Part shown: in pieces, positions 25,701 through 38,800 of the stretch
Layout of the letters: each line of letters begins with the position of its first letter
How positions within the stretch are numbered: position 1 is the first letter of the stretch
NCBI GenBank assembly: GCA_013398615.1
Contig: VZSR01002355.1
Coordinates: 158,977-222,976, forward strand
Direction: 5' to 3'
DNA: 64,000 nucleotides
DNA from: Brachypodius melanocephalos
Taxonomy: Eukaryota > Chordata > Aves > Passeriformes > Pycnonotidae
Translations under genes and position numbers: made by a program
Notes under the pieces: model-generated
The model's database searches: none
Seen by the model: the letters and a program-made list of their open reading frames with translations, nothing else
Told to the model about the DNA's origin: nothing

Positions 25701-28700
25701 GACATAATGTTAAGGGATTGTGATAAACAATACCATTTCGGGGAATCGACTGGGGAGACTGAACATTTTAGCTGTCGCTGGAGTAGTTTTGCCTTAAGGA
25801 TTAAATGTGTTGTCTCAAATCCAGATTTGTAACGAGAACCCTGCTGTCTTTCCTTCTCTGCCTGTTCCCCGTCCCTCCTGCATCAAGAGAATTTGGGCAG
25901 GTGACCAATGGAGTGAAAATGAGACAGGGGAGCCACAGAGAAGAGAGTAATTGATACAGGATATGAAGCTAGGAATGAGTGGATTTGACGAAGTGCACAC
26001 CAGTAAACCGAGTGGCTCATTTGCCTGCCAGCAGGATGGATTTATAGCCTGTGTGTCACCAAGAAGCCAGTCATCCCCCCTACTCCTGCCACCCCAAAAA
26101 ACCCTCACAGCCCTTGCATCCCCCCCCTCGAACGTTGCTTAATCTGAAAGGCAGGTCACAAGTCAAAGCATCAAATTACATAAACATGCTTTGGACTAAA
26201 CTGGGAGAAGTACAAAGACCTCCAGCAAACTAATTTCTTTTTTCCCCCCTTTTTAAAGAAACTCAAGGGTTCAGTTAGTTCTCACATACCTTTGCTGTTT
26301 TTCCCAGCAGCCACAAGTCTAGGTTAGAAATGTTCTCTTTGTAACAACATGCATATATTATATACCATCATTCTCTTACTGCCACCAGCAGGCAAGTACT
26401 TTCAGGTGGCAGGTTTTGCTCCTTCTATTTACCTGTGCTTTGACTGCAATTTTGGAATAAGATATGTGCCCCTTTTCCTACTGGAACACCCAGTATATGG
26501 TCTTGGGGCCATAAAAATACTGCAAGCACACTGCAACTCCTCTACACATCAGTGACAAGAGCTCAGCCCTACATTAGGCAGTGGATATACTTACCACAAG
26601 AACTGTCTGTTGTTGCCTCCAACTGTTCATTAGCAGAAAATAAAGACATTTTAGATCTTTACTTATTCTCCCTTAACCTTATCATTATAGAATTCTAATC
26701 TCCAGGACATAAGGCATACTGCAGTTAAAGGCTCTTGATTCTACTTTTATACTAAAGCACTCAGTAAAGGTGCATTATTTTCTCACTCCCTAAGAAGCAC
26801 TGACAATTCAATTATCTCTCTGTGTGGAGAGCAGTGGGAAGGAAGAAACCAAAAGAGCTACAGTGCTCATGGAGAGATCAGAGTTGATTAGGTCTTAGAA
26901 ATAAGGCAGGAAGCATACAGCCAGTTACTGCTCCAGCACTGCAAGAAGAAAAGGGGAATGGAAATAGAGCAGACAATGCACAGCTACCCAGCTGAAAAGC
27001 AATGGCATCATTCCTCTCTTTGTCAGATGTTCTGCCGTGGCAAAAATTCACTGTAAAAGGGTAAATCAGCACAACATTTTAGTTTTGAGACATCAGCTAC
27101 AAGACTGCAATAGCACACGCCATGAAAGGCTATGCACTGGATCTGTTGCACAAAATGAGCAGCAGACTTCAAGCGCTGTACACCCAAGATCACTGGTGGG
27201 AAATCTGCTGCGTCGCCAGCATACCAGATCAATATTTCAGAGGTCATTATCTCATCCCTTCTTCAGCTGCTGACTTTGGATTTCTGCCAGAAAAAGGCAA
27301 CCACCGGGAAGATGATACACCAGTACATTAGGCAAGGCTTTTGGGAATTTGAGCAGGCTTTTCTTCTCACTGAGATCAGTCTGCTCTCTGGGTCCAAATG
27401 GCACAAGTGCTCTGTCAATATATAAATGGCCAAACAGGTTCTGTAACCCTCCCACGACACAATGTGCAAGAAGTTCTACCAAACTGCATTTGTAAACAGA
27501 CACTGCGGAGAACTGAACATTTATGTGAGTGCTTCTGACACTGTGGGAAGGAGGAAACAACAGTTACCAAACAGATCCAGAATCAAGAAGTGTGATTTCA
27601 CGTGTGCAGTGCAGCAGAAGAACTGAAGACAGAGTTAATCAAAAAGTAAATCAGTAACTACCTGGTACCATTTCCCCTCTGCAAGAATGTCCCATGAACT
27701 TTTACATGAGCAAACCATGATTAAAGGCCTGCTTTAGCTGTGACTTGCTAAGTAAAGCCAGAACCTTTTCGATGGCATCAATGGATTTTAAAGTTTAAAA
27801 GTATCTTTGTTTTATGTGGCTTGGCATCCTAGATCTCCTATTTTGCCATGAGCTGCTATAATATTTCAGCAGTGTTCGATTTTTCAAATGATGATTAGAA
27901 AGATAATTTTGTGATAATCAATGGCAGCACTTCTGTGCATTCAAAGAGTGACACACTACCTCCCCTTCTGGAAAGACTTTTTGAACATTTAGTAATAAAA
28001 CCATGTCTGGACATATTAACTATTTTCTCCTTTGATGTCTTTAATGTTATTTTGTCTCATAACCCGTTTAGAATGATAATTATCTTTACAGACAGACAGG
28101 AAAGTGGGTATCTCTAGGAGGTTTCCCTTGAGACCAGAAGGAGAAAATGGTGGCCTGAACTGGCCGATTCCCAATATCATTATCCTGCTATCAGGAAGAA
28201 TTTGGTGAGAGGAAATATTCTGTGCTTACCTTACAAGCCAAAGATACTTCGTTATTCAAAGCTTCCTCTCAGGAAAACCATCTGGGAGATCACTTAGAAG
28301 CATCTTTGTTTGACCCAGTAAATTAACAGACATTTGCATTGTCTCACTAGTATTACTGTGTAAATCCTGTGTCCAATCCCCAAAGGAGGGGACACAGAGA
28401 CTTCAAGGTAAAATATAGAAAAGTATTTTATACTAACTCTATTCATACTATCTATATTTATAGTAGCTAATGTCACAGCACTTGGGTTTTAGCTCTGGGG
28501 CAAGGCTCCTCATTGCATTCCCATACATTGAGAGGAGCTGGAGAGGGAATGGATCTCACAATCCCAGTGAATTTGGGCTGTCTGAAGCTTTTACATTGTG
28601 GCTTTTACCCTGATTGATTCTGAAAGAAAGTAGCTTCTCTGGTAGATGAATTCAGTCCGGAGAGGATGAGAACTGGAATCAGCTTGACGCCATCACCTCC

Positions 28701-29989
28701 AGGCAGCACAGATGCAAATAGCTCCAGCCACATCACGCAGCAGACTCACGCTCAAGTACAGGCATGGCTAATGAAAGCAGACCAAAATTTGGGATGCCAG
28801 CTCTAAAGAGGCCCTTGATAAGAGTAAAATGCATGCAGCCATCGTGGAGTCTGTATACAGAATCCATTCACTGAGGTAAATCATCCCACTCCAGCTCCAG
28901 TCAATGACACTGTTACCTCAACAGCATTTCACCCATTTTGCTCAAAATGCAATCCATAAGCCTTGATCCCTGTCCTGCCAAAAATGCCTTCAGTTTAGAC
29001 CAGAACTCGATATTTCCAATGAATTTATTTGGATGCAAAGCCCAGACAAGAGTTCTAGGCAGGAGTATTTCCTCATTTTATGGCTTTTAAAACCTCTCAA
29101 GGAACTCCTCAACTCTTCTAGCATTACTCAGTTAAATCTCCAAGGGGCTCAAATTCCCTTCCTGAGGATCTGATGACTCTTTCCTCTCTGCTCATTGCTA
29201 TCTGTCTACTGACAACTACTTTTTCTTTATATACATATTAAAAGAGAAAATTAAAAACCTAAAGATCTTCGAGCTTTTCTCATGTGTGGGCACTTTTTTC
29301 CTTTGAGACTCATTATTGACACAGCCCACACTATCATTTGTGATGGCAGTGCTTGGGGGTGGGGAAGAAAGTGTAAAGGTGGAAATACATTTGGATGTTC
29401 TCATTGTAAACCTGACCTAAACCCCCTCCAGAAACCATGGAGAAAAAGAGGGGAGGTGAGCTTGTCCCTTCATCACCCCTGTGATTTAGCAATAGCACTG
29501 TTTACCAGCCTGGAGTCCCTGAGCTATTTAAAGGATCTATGGAGATCCCTACACATTAGGAGGGTAGGCTTAACTCACTGTACAGCCCTTCATACCTACC
29601 CCCTAAAAGCTCACTAGCTGAGGGCTGCTTTTCTGTCCAAAGGACTCCTGCGTACATAACCATGGCCAAACAAAGCCCAGGAGCCTTATTTATAAACTGG
29701 GGCTGAATTAATTTGATTTGGAACTTCATTTCTAATTCCCTAACTTCATACAAATCAAACTACTAATACACTTACAATTGCACCTCCAAGTGCTTCTGTC
29801 TCCTGCTCAGAGCAAAGCACTGTACATTGTTCATTTTAGTAGAGTGACAGGTAATTTTAAATGTATTTAAATACATCTACCAGCCACTGCCTTTGCTGTA
29901 GAGTTTAGATGAAGTGCCCTTTTTGGTGGGTTTTGGGATTTTTTTTTTAAATTCTGTCTACAGGAAACACTGATCTTTGATCCCTGATC

Positions 29990-30320
29990 CTGAACTTCAT
30001 GACTAACATTTAGCTAATCAATTAATGAGAAAAAATGACCTCTGGAAAGTATGAGCTAATGTCTGATAAAATTAAACTAAGTAGCGAATACATTAATTTA
30101 TTTGTGCTAGCCTTAAACATATTTAAGAAAAACATGTTAGCCAGATAAATTTATTGCAGCAATTAACAGGCAGGCCTTTAATTGCTGTAATACTAATTTG
30201 TACTTAGTTAAGTGGCAAAGCCGAATACTTTGTGTACTTTCACATGTAGTACTGTCTGTCACTTGGTCAGCAGGCAGAATACAACTTCCTTTAATTAGAT
30301 TTTTGATCACTTCATCACTT
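29990..30320. other. AT-rich block with homeodomain-type sites (candidate conserved element)
   Basis: The block has many TAAT/ATTA cores, such as CTAATCAATTAATGAG near 30013, CCTTTAATTGCTG near 30175 and TTTAATTAG near 30291. It is non-repetitive with mixed-complexity sequence between the cores, a texture often seen in conserved non-coding enhancers. Conservation cannot be judged from one sequence, so this is an inference from composition only. Confidence 0.2.
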
Positions 30321-32742
30321 CTCCTGTCTATTCAATCACTTTGAATCACCATCTCTTTTTTGCCCAGGACTCTGCCATATTCAAGGCAGTTGGCTTTGTT
30401 GTTATTTTTGACACATAACCCATTGAACTTGGATTCTTAACTTAATTATACTTTCTCTCAAAGTTATCTGACTGTTTATTAAAAAAATAGATTTAGAAGC
30501 ATCAGAACTGTATTCGGGGTGTCAAAGTTAAAGTGTAAGTTGTTTCTTTTAGAGAAACTACTATTTATGAAAGGAGTGCATCAACAACTTACTGCTTTAA
30601 TATTAGTATGAACATCAAAAGAAGAAGCAGTGTCTCTCCAGCCCCACTTTCCTGCATACGGACACCTGTTTTCTCTGCTTCTTTACCATTTCATATCTCT
30701 AACAATACAGCGTAACAATTTAAAAAAACCTCAACACAAGGCACATTGAAACAATGTCACTCTATTAGTTAATAGTTCTACAGAGTAAGAGTGCTAATCC
30801 CAAGATTTAGGTTAATGATTACTTTTAAACGGCTATTTAAAAGAAATTTCTTAAGCAGATTTCTGCATGACTGATAACAAGAAGACATCCAAGGGCACAG
30901 TTTGCTACTGCAGTAGAAATTACTGCTTTAAAAGCTGGCTAGCTGTTGGGTCTGAGAGGGTGACATTAATCTGGGGAATCATTACTCAGTAAGGGCATAA
31001 CAGTAGTCAAAGGACGTGTCCTTTGTTACTGGTGTTTGATCACCAGTTTAAAAGAAAACACAAAATCACTGCTGGTAAAATGTGCAGCTGACATAACTAA
31101 AGTAGTAAACAATACTGAGGATGGACAACTGATCTACAGAAGTCCCTCGCTATTTTGGGCAACACATTTCATCCCAGCAGAACACAAGGCCAGCCACCAC
31201 AGACCCAAACCTACCACTGAGGACACACACGTGAATGAGGAACCAGCTTCAAACCTTGAGAGGCAACAGCAGCTCAAATGAGGCTTCAGGAGTCAGACAG
31301 GATATTCAACTGAATAGGCTCTTCCAGAGGTGACCCCACAACGAAAGGAATTACTCTCTCTGTATGAGCAAGGAGCCTGAAATCACAGGGAAAGATATTC
31401 CCACTACATCCAGTGGCAATATTTCCTGTTCTACTCTTTAAAAGCTGCTAGCAAACTGGAAAAGGATGAGCAAATAGTTCTGAAAATAACTCATGGTTTT
31501 GGAAAGCTTGCTTCAAATTCAGAATTTTGCTGTGTGAATATGTGTATATTTTAAAGCTACGTAGGTCTTATTTCATTAGGTACGATTTTAGGCTAAATGG
31601 ACTGTGCTTATGGTCCCATTGCTCATTTCCTCAGATTGGTTGCCCAGTCAGGCTATACCTGATGCACAGCACTCAGACACATGTCCCAGTACAAAAAAGT
31701 TTGTACTCGTAGCTCCAGAATAAACTAAACTCCAGGAGAAGATTAAGATGCACTTCATCCTTACCAAAACTCACCGGTAAAAGTGACAAGCTGATGAAAC
31801 ACCCTAATAATCCTTTGTTGTGCCATTAGAGAGCCTGGACTGCAGAGTGCCCTCAAGTCCATTTGCCTCACTTTAAACTACAACTCATTGACCTTGTTAT
31901 CAGGTTCAACATACCTCAACTCTGATGTGCTTATTGTAGGGCTCAGACATGCACCCAAAATCATCAGCTGGTCAGCTGAGCCCCAGTTGTTGTCTGTGCA
32001 TCCACTTGCAGCCACAACAAGTAACAGGTGCATCTACTGCAGCTTTTGAGCTTCATTGGCATAACATTTTTTGAAGCCAATTTCTCTGTTATTCCTGATT
32101 TACCACACGTCGTTTCATAGCATGGAAGAATTCTGGGTTGTAGCTGGAGTGCTTTGGCATTAAATCAAAGGAGATCTAGTTATGTGGGAAGGAGTCTCCA
32201 GCTGGCAGAAGGAGACTTGATCTAGCTTCAATTAAGAGCACTACAGCGTAGTGATGTACACAGGGTGAGGGCTGGGCCCTCCCATTTGCTTTCTCTAAAA
32301 ATATCCCACACTCCCCTGAGCACAGCCACTGTGTATCCATGGATTTATTCATTTTTTACTGGTTAAGAAACTGCCTGGAACTGCCATATGCTGTGGGCAT
32401 CCGTGGCTGCTGCAGGCCCAGCAGCTCCCCACAGCCACCACCCAAGATCCTGTTCCACCCTTTCCCCACCCTCTGTGTCTTTGGGGGCTGATCTCTCACC
32501 AGGCCAGCACAGCACCCACACCCTGCTCACCCAGTTTCCACCTGAAGCCTTCCCAGACCCTCCTGAGCAGCCTCTGGACAGCCCCCAGTCCCTGCTGCCT
32601 CTGAGCTGGGGCCAGGAGCTCCTGGATCCCCTGGGATGCTCAGATAACAGTGAACACCCAGGCTAAGCTCTTCACACAGCACGGAACGGTTTTCTCCTGA
32701 GTTTAATGTTTCTGTGGATACGCTCAGCACTTGACATTCTAA

Positions 32743-32757
32743 TCAGCAAAGGGCGCT
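32743..32757 (+). promoter_or_regulatory. Weak CTCF-type motif
   Basis: TCAGCAAAGGGCGCT fits CCASYAGRKGGCRST with two mismatches and keeps the GGGCGCT end. It is much weaker than the motifs at 19048 and 21108. Confidence 0.25.
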
Positions 32758-33417
32758 CCCGATAGCAGGAAATTCTGGATACAGGAGAAATCTGGGAATA
32801 AAAAGAAATTACACACTTCGGGTACATGGAATTAAAGGAGTCCTGACTGAGGGGGAGCAGGAAAGCAGTAGAGGCAGCACCAGCTGAAAATGGGGTGGAG
32901 CTCTTCGAGGTGCCCAGTAGCAGCTGCTATCTTGGCAGGTTCAGCACTAACAGCACCAGCCCAGTTTTGCTGTGTTATACTGGCATTGCAGGCATGGGGA
33001 AACAAAGAAAATCTTTCCAAACCTATTTTTCTTGTGGTGAGATCCCATTGAAAAAGATTTATGGGAAAATGCACTTAGAAAGTTTTTCTTCCTAAGGAAA
33101 ACTTCAACTCCTAATGCATAGGAGAAACAAGTACCTGAGAAAGTCAGGGCTGCACCACGAGGCAAGAGCAAACACTGGTTTGGCAAGAATCTCTCCTGCT
33201 TTACAACCAAATACGCCTTGCTTTAAGTTCCCAAGAACTGGATAAATGTTTCTCACTGTCCCCTGTGTGACCAAGCTGTATTTCTGCTAACAAAAGCAGC
33301 TTTTCTTTCCCAGTGGGCTCCTCAAAGGCTTTCTGCCAAAACTTTAAGAGAAAACTGTCCACCAAACACATATTTTACCAGGGAGATCTTTCTTTCCACA
33401 AATCTTCTTGGAATTTT

Positions 33418-33494
33418 GTTGTTGTTGTTGTTCTGGATGGGTCCTTTTTGTTTATTATTTATTTATTTATACTATTTTTCCCAGAAAAATAGTA
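33418..33494 (+). repeat. GTT and TTTA microsatellites plus an 11-bp hairpin
   Basis: Five GTT units (33418-33432) are followed by a TTTA-type run (about 33451-33470). After that comes a perfect 11-base inverted repeat, TACTATTTTTC (33470-33480) and GAAAAATAGTA (33484-33494), with a 3-base loop CCA. Directly after it, three imperfect copies of an AAACTATATA-like unit run to about 33530. Low-complexity intronic DNA. Confidence 0.75.
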
Positions 33495-33987
33495 GAAACT
33501 ATATAAAAACTATATAGAAACTTTATAAAAAAAGTTTCGGTTTACACGAGTCAATTATTTATTCATTTTTGTGGGTTTCCAGTGAAAACAGATAGACAAA
33601 GCCAGAAACAATTACAGCTTGCCTGGCAAAGCAGTCTACATATTGCTGAGTAAGTGGGTGTTACGCTGAGGCTGAAATAACACGAATGATGATGGGATAT
33701 TCTATCCTACAAGCAACCTGTTATCATTTACCACACAATCTGTCCTTGCCTATTTTCTTCTGGATGCCCTCTCTTCTCTTTTATTACCCCAACAGAAGCA
33801 CTAAAAAACCCCCCACAAATTATTACTGAGGTGATTTTATATAGATACTGTTCAAATTTGGGAGGATGTTTTCGCATGAAGTTTCAGATATCTCAGAATT
33901 GTGATCTCTCAACAATTCACAAGACAGAAAAAATGGACTGAGAGAACCTTTTAAGAACTTTGTAAGGAAAATCAATCCCCTTTTCTG

Positions 33988-34004
33988 TTTTTTTTTTTTT
34001 TTTT
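33988..34004 (+). repeat. Poly(T) run, 17 bases
   Basis: Uninterrupted T-run in intron 1. It could be the A-tail of a very old - strand retroposon, but nothing recognisable lies beside it. Confidence 0.75.
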
Positions 34005-34456
34005 AAATGCTACCAAGGAGTCCCTCAAACAGTAAATAAAGTTTTCTTCTCATAATTTAGGTATCACCTTATGCTGTTTCAGAGTTCACAGGTTTCTGTA
34101 ATGGATGTTTATAGATTTTCTGAAAAAGGGTCACTCAAAATTCTTCATGACATCTACATTAAATATTTGCATTCAGGCCAAGGATGTCCTGTAAAATTTG
34201 AATAGCATACCCTCCTATTTCAAACAAGACAGTAACTAAACCTCAACCCAGATGCTAGCTCTTATAGGAAGCAAAACCTTCCAAACACTGTCTAAAGGGA
34301 CATTTCTTCCCAAGGCACAAGGATGTTCCTGCTCTTGTCCAAGGGGAGATAAACAGAGCAGCATACCACTCCATATTAGTCAATGTTAACTCTGCAAGGT
34401 AGGAACTGGCTTCTGTATGCACCAGGCTTCTGTTCCTGCCCTGCTCCCAGAGCCAT

Positions 34457-34508
34457 AATGTGACAGACATATGGGAATGTGGAATGTGACAGACACATGG
34501 CAATGAAA
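34457..34508 (+). repeat. 26-bp imperfect tandem duplication
   Basis: Two adjacent copies of a 26-base unit that starts AATGTGACAGACA. The copies differ at a few positions. Small local duplication in intron 1. Confidence 0.7.
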
Positions 34509-35725
34509 CAGCAGAGACAGATGTGGTGGCCCTGCCACAGCAAAACATGCACTCTTACTGTTGTGCTCCACATCACCCTGACTCAAAGGAACTTCCTTGT
34601 GAAATGCACCTCAGGTACCAGCCCAGTGGCTTACCAGAGAACCTGGGACAATTCCATGGGTCTGTGGGGCAGTTCCATCCTCAGATCCAGAGTGTATCAG
34701 AAATCACTTCCCTGGAGTCAGTAGGGACTGACTCTGCTACTGAGCATGGCAGAAATGCTACTTCTCTAAAAATGTTCAAAAAGCACTGGGAGAATTAACA
34801 CGGGTAACACACTGAATCAACAAGTGGATCTGGTGTGAGGCCAAAGTACTCACACCAACAGGTAGAGGACTGAGATCCAAGAACTCAAGGCCAGCCCTTT
34901 TATATGTATATGCCCTTCTAAAATAGGCTCGGGCAAGAATGCTGGTTAATATAACACACTCTTTGCCAAATACGTACTTCAAAAATAGCCATCAACTGCA
35001 GGCATACCTTGAGTGGTGTTAGAGCTGTCTGGGGTTTGTTATGCAAAGACTGTGATACATTATAACACACTGCCAGTGGAAAAAGGAGTGGAACTGCAAA
35101 AACTGAGCTGCACAGGATTCTTGAATGAGAACTTAACAGGGAAGTTTAGACCATAACAGGCGTGCTTTAATAAATGTGGGCACTTACTCACATGACTAAA
35201 CATGGATTTAGGATCTCCAGGGGTGCAGATGTCTATAGTTTGGAGACTAAAACTACAGCAGGGCATCTAAGGGAAAAGTGACCAGCATGTAGATATTGAT
35301 GGTCTGCCCAGACAGGCCTGAATTTACACACTCTTCTTTTACAACCTCAGTGCAGATTTCAGCTCTTAGTAGTCTTCATTTTCAGAGGAACTAATGAGGG
35401 GTTTTTTGCAGTTCTGCTAAACTGTGATCAGTTGATTGTTGCCTGTCCCAAACTTCCATATCTCCCAGTTTTAAAAGAATTAATGCAGCCTGTTTGACAC
35501 CTAGCTCTCAAGTTCAGTAAAGCAGGTGGTTTTGTGCTATGACTGGCCAGAATAGTATTAACCTCAACTGAGAGAAGTTATTAATTTGTGTAACCACAAA
35601 TTTATTTATGATGGATATTATTGATCCTTTTGCACAGACAAAAATCATGCTGAGGACATGATTGCTGCTGTTTTCAAATAAACACTAATCGTGCAATTTG
35701 GAATTTGTTTTTCATCTCGTTGTAG

Positions 35726-35877
35726 GTTCGCAGCAAAAGCAAAGCAGCCAAGGCTGGACTGTGTGAGGGGGATGAGGTGGTGTCTATCAATGGCAAGCCT
35801 TGTGGAGACCTAACCTATGCTGAAGTCATCGTTCTGATGGAAAGCCTGACTGATGTCCTGCAGATGCTTATCAAGAG
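35726..35877 (+). CDS. SYNPO2: SYNPO2 exon 2: second half of PDZ domain
   Basis: A 152-base internal exon opening in phase 0 with VRSKSKAAKAGL and ending after two bases of an Arg codon (donor AG|GTACAG). It encodes the C-terminal half of the N-terminal PDZ domain, including GDEVVSINGKPCGDL and the helix AEVIVLMESL, closing with LQMLIKR. The carboxylate-binding loop of the domain, with the start codon, belongs to exon 1 and is not in this window. PDZ domains bind C-terminal tails of partner proteins; this one marks the PDZ-containing SYNPO2 isoforms. The acceptor is a normal pyrimidine tract ending TGTAG. The charged RSKSKAAKAGL start fits the loop before the betaC strand of PDZ folds. Confidence 0.95.
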
Positions 35878-38800
35878 GTACAGGAATGCTCAGGATGCTT
35901 TGGTGCAATCCAGTGAATCACCTGGAAAATGCTGGCTTTGAACACACTCGTTCTGCAGACTTACACTGAGAGTTTCTGATAGTCCTGTTGTTAATATGTC
36001 TGTAACTCTGCTTGGATGGAAGACAGAGAATTTGAGCTGAAGGAATTAATGTATATAATTTGTACAGCAGCGGTCAGGCACAGAATTAATAGTACAGTCT
36101 GCAAATGTAAGTATTAATACTTGCAAGGTGTCCCCTACCATATATGCATACTGCAGAGCCTTGAGCTCAGTTATTCTCTGCACCCCTTTGAAGCAGTGAA
36201 GTGTTGTTATTCCCCACAGATAGGGAAGTGAGGCTTACAGAACACAAAGGCTGTAGAGATGGAGGAACTGTGTTACCCAGATATGCCTTGATGATGACAT
36301 GGCAAGTGGTCTTCTTGGGTGGCAAAATGTATTAGTGGTCAGGAGGGGGAGAGGGTCTGGAAGTCATGAATTCTATTTCTGTAGCTGTTATCACCTCACT
36401 AGATGAGGTGGGGGAAGTCACAGCTCTCTGAGTCTCAGCTTCTGCCTTTGTGAAATAGGGAGAGGGAATTGCAGTTTTCTTTGAAAATATTTTGAGTTTC
36501 TTAGAGCAGAGAAGGCTCGTGCAAACTTGCAAGCAGCATTGCTGCTCACCGAACGTCAGTCTATTCCAATGCCTGCTCAGTAATTGGCATCAGTGCAATA
36601 AATGCAACCTGAGGTCAGAGCCACCTACAGTAAAGCACATTCTCCCCAGACATTGAATTCACACAGGATGAACTCTGAATTTCCTTCAGTGGGAGTAAGA
36701 AGAGCAAGAAAAGTCTTGAAACTCCCACACACCTTGTAAGGACTTAAGGCTCCCCCCAGAGCTACTGCAGCTCCCTTCCACAGGCACGACCAGGAAAGGA
36801 TCAGGATTCATCATGACAGCTGCCAGAGCAGTGTCCCTGGAAAGGCTGAAAACAGGCACTCATCTCTGGCTACCAGGGATGTCTACACAGCATGTGAAAT
36901 TCCTCATGGTTCCTGCAACCTGCACACAGGAGCTTTCCTCAAGTGCCTAGCAGTTCAGAGTGACAGCCTGCCTTCAAAACTAGATGCTCTCAAGGAGTGC
37001 TCATTTTATTAGTAACAGAGATTTTACATGGCCTGTCTGTACGTGTTGTCTGGGGCTGAGTGATGGAGCAGTGTGCCAGGATCAGGGGGACAGGATCAGT
37101 GTGACGGGATCAGGGTAGCTGAGGATCAGAGCTTACCTTCCCCAGGGTGCACAGCTCCTGCTCCTGCTTCAGCAGACCAGCTGAGTGTTCCTCATGTGAA
37201 GCTGCATTCTTCTGGTTTTAATTCATAACGTGCCTGTTGGAACTGCACTTGTAAGAATGGTATTTGTGGGTGACCAGCTGTCTTCTCTTCAGCCATAGAA
37301 ATAGCTCCACATGCTTTGACTCCTGCCTGTTGCTGTTCCATAGCTGAGATTTCAGTTGTCTGAAGGCCTCAGGATGCTGCAGCTGAAAGGGACTCACCAT
37401 CGCTCTGCTTGAATGCATGGTGAACAGCAAGGCATGTCTTGAAAATCGGAGTGTTTATAGCACATAAGTCAGTGTTTCATGGAATGAAACCATGTAAGAA
37501 ATTTTAGGAAAATTGCAGTTGCTCAACACTCTGAAAGTGACTAAAATGTTCTAAAGAAATTCACTGTGAGAATCTTTAAATTTCTTCCCATCAGCTCATC
37601 TCTCCCAGATCCCAGCCCCTGCTGTCTGTATCTTCCCAGGTATGGGAGAATGGACTGACACACTTCTCTTCCCCTCCCACCTCCTTTGTGGGTACTATCC
37701 CTCCCAGCACTATCCCCAGAAGGATTTTTCAGGAAGTGTTTTAGCATCCTTTGAGAGCAACGAGTAGCAAATCCTTCCTCTCCTGAGCAGCCACTTGTTA
37801 GCAGCCACCTCACGAAAATGCTGTAAAGCATGAGGAAAGAATAATTTAAGTGGAATTCACTGGAGATCTTTACATCTGAGTATCTTTTGTTAGCAGGGGA
37901 GAATATTTTCCATTGGAGAGCTTCTGGCTGTCCCTGAACGTTTTGCATGAAGGATGTGATTTTCACAGGCATTAATTGGTGACCTAATTCTGCCCTTACA
38001 AATCTTAACGGGGGGAAAATTGGGCTTTTAAAGTAGATTTTAAAATGCTGCTTGGCCTTTGATGGCCACCAAAAGTTTTCCCCATGGCCTGTGAGCCCCA
38101 GCGAGTCAGTGAGCAGCGGCAGTGGCCAGAAAACGCTCGGTTTACAGGAGGAGAGGAAAAGGACACCCTGCAGGGCGGCCACTCCCAGATGCCGTGGGGG
38201 GAGCATCTCGCTGACCTTCCCGGCAAATGCTGAGCACGTGGATCCGGGAAGGGTGGGGAGAGGGGACACACACCGAAACGCCAGGCTGCCCTCCTCACAG
38301 CCCTGTTAGCAGCTCCTGGGCTACTGCTGAGCCTCGAGAGAACATTTCTAGGGGAAGAAGGGAGTGCCCAGGGCATGCCGACATGAAATACACCACGTAG
38401 GGAGTAAAACATGAACCTGCCACAAACCCTGCCCTGCTGACTCCAGGAGTTCTGCTTCCTTCCTGGAATCACACCAAGGCTGTTCCTGCAGTGAGCTGCA
38501 AAGGCCCGAAACAGAAACGATGACTTGACAAAACAGAATGTGAAATGACAAAAAAGAACTCGTACCCGGTATTGTGCCTTTTGACAGAGGATCCACAGTT
38601 ATGTCTATATAGAGTAGAAGTATATCCATACGTAGCAAGGGCCTTTTAAGGTGGAAATCTTTCTCTCCCACACATACACACAATCATTCAACTCCCAATA
38701 AAGGCTAACATTTAGCTGGCCCAGCCCCCAGTCCATATCTTACAAGGAAATGTTTACAGATCTCTGTAATTCATGTGTGCTCGAGGGCAGTGCAATTGAT

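Larger units (their letters stand above)
21421..35725 (+). other. SYNPO2 intron 1, second segment (non-coding)
   Basis: Intron sequence between the CpG island and exon 2. It ends in a normal acceptor, with TTTTTCATCTCGTTGTAG ending at 35725. No reading frame resembles a known protein; those of 100-150 codons around 22255-23606 and 29282-29617 show no family features. Separate entries cover a MEF2-type site, an AT-rich block near 30 kb, a simple-repeat cluster with hairpin near 33.4 kb, a T-run at 33988, and a 26-base tandem duplication at 34457. The stretch 34600-34800 has a vague resemblance to eroded retroposon sequence, but I cannot support a family. Confidence 0.75.

Noticed and set aside
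34600..34800. Possible eroded CR1-type retroposon
   Set aside because: Only short phrases resemble such elements; no 3' end repeat, reverse-transcriptase sequence or target-site duplication could be shown.
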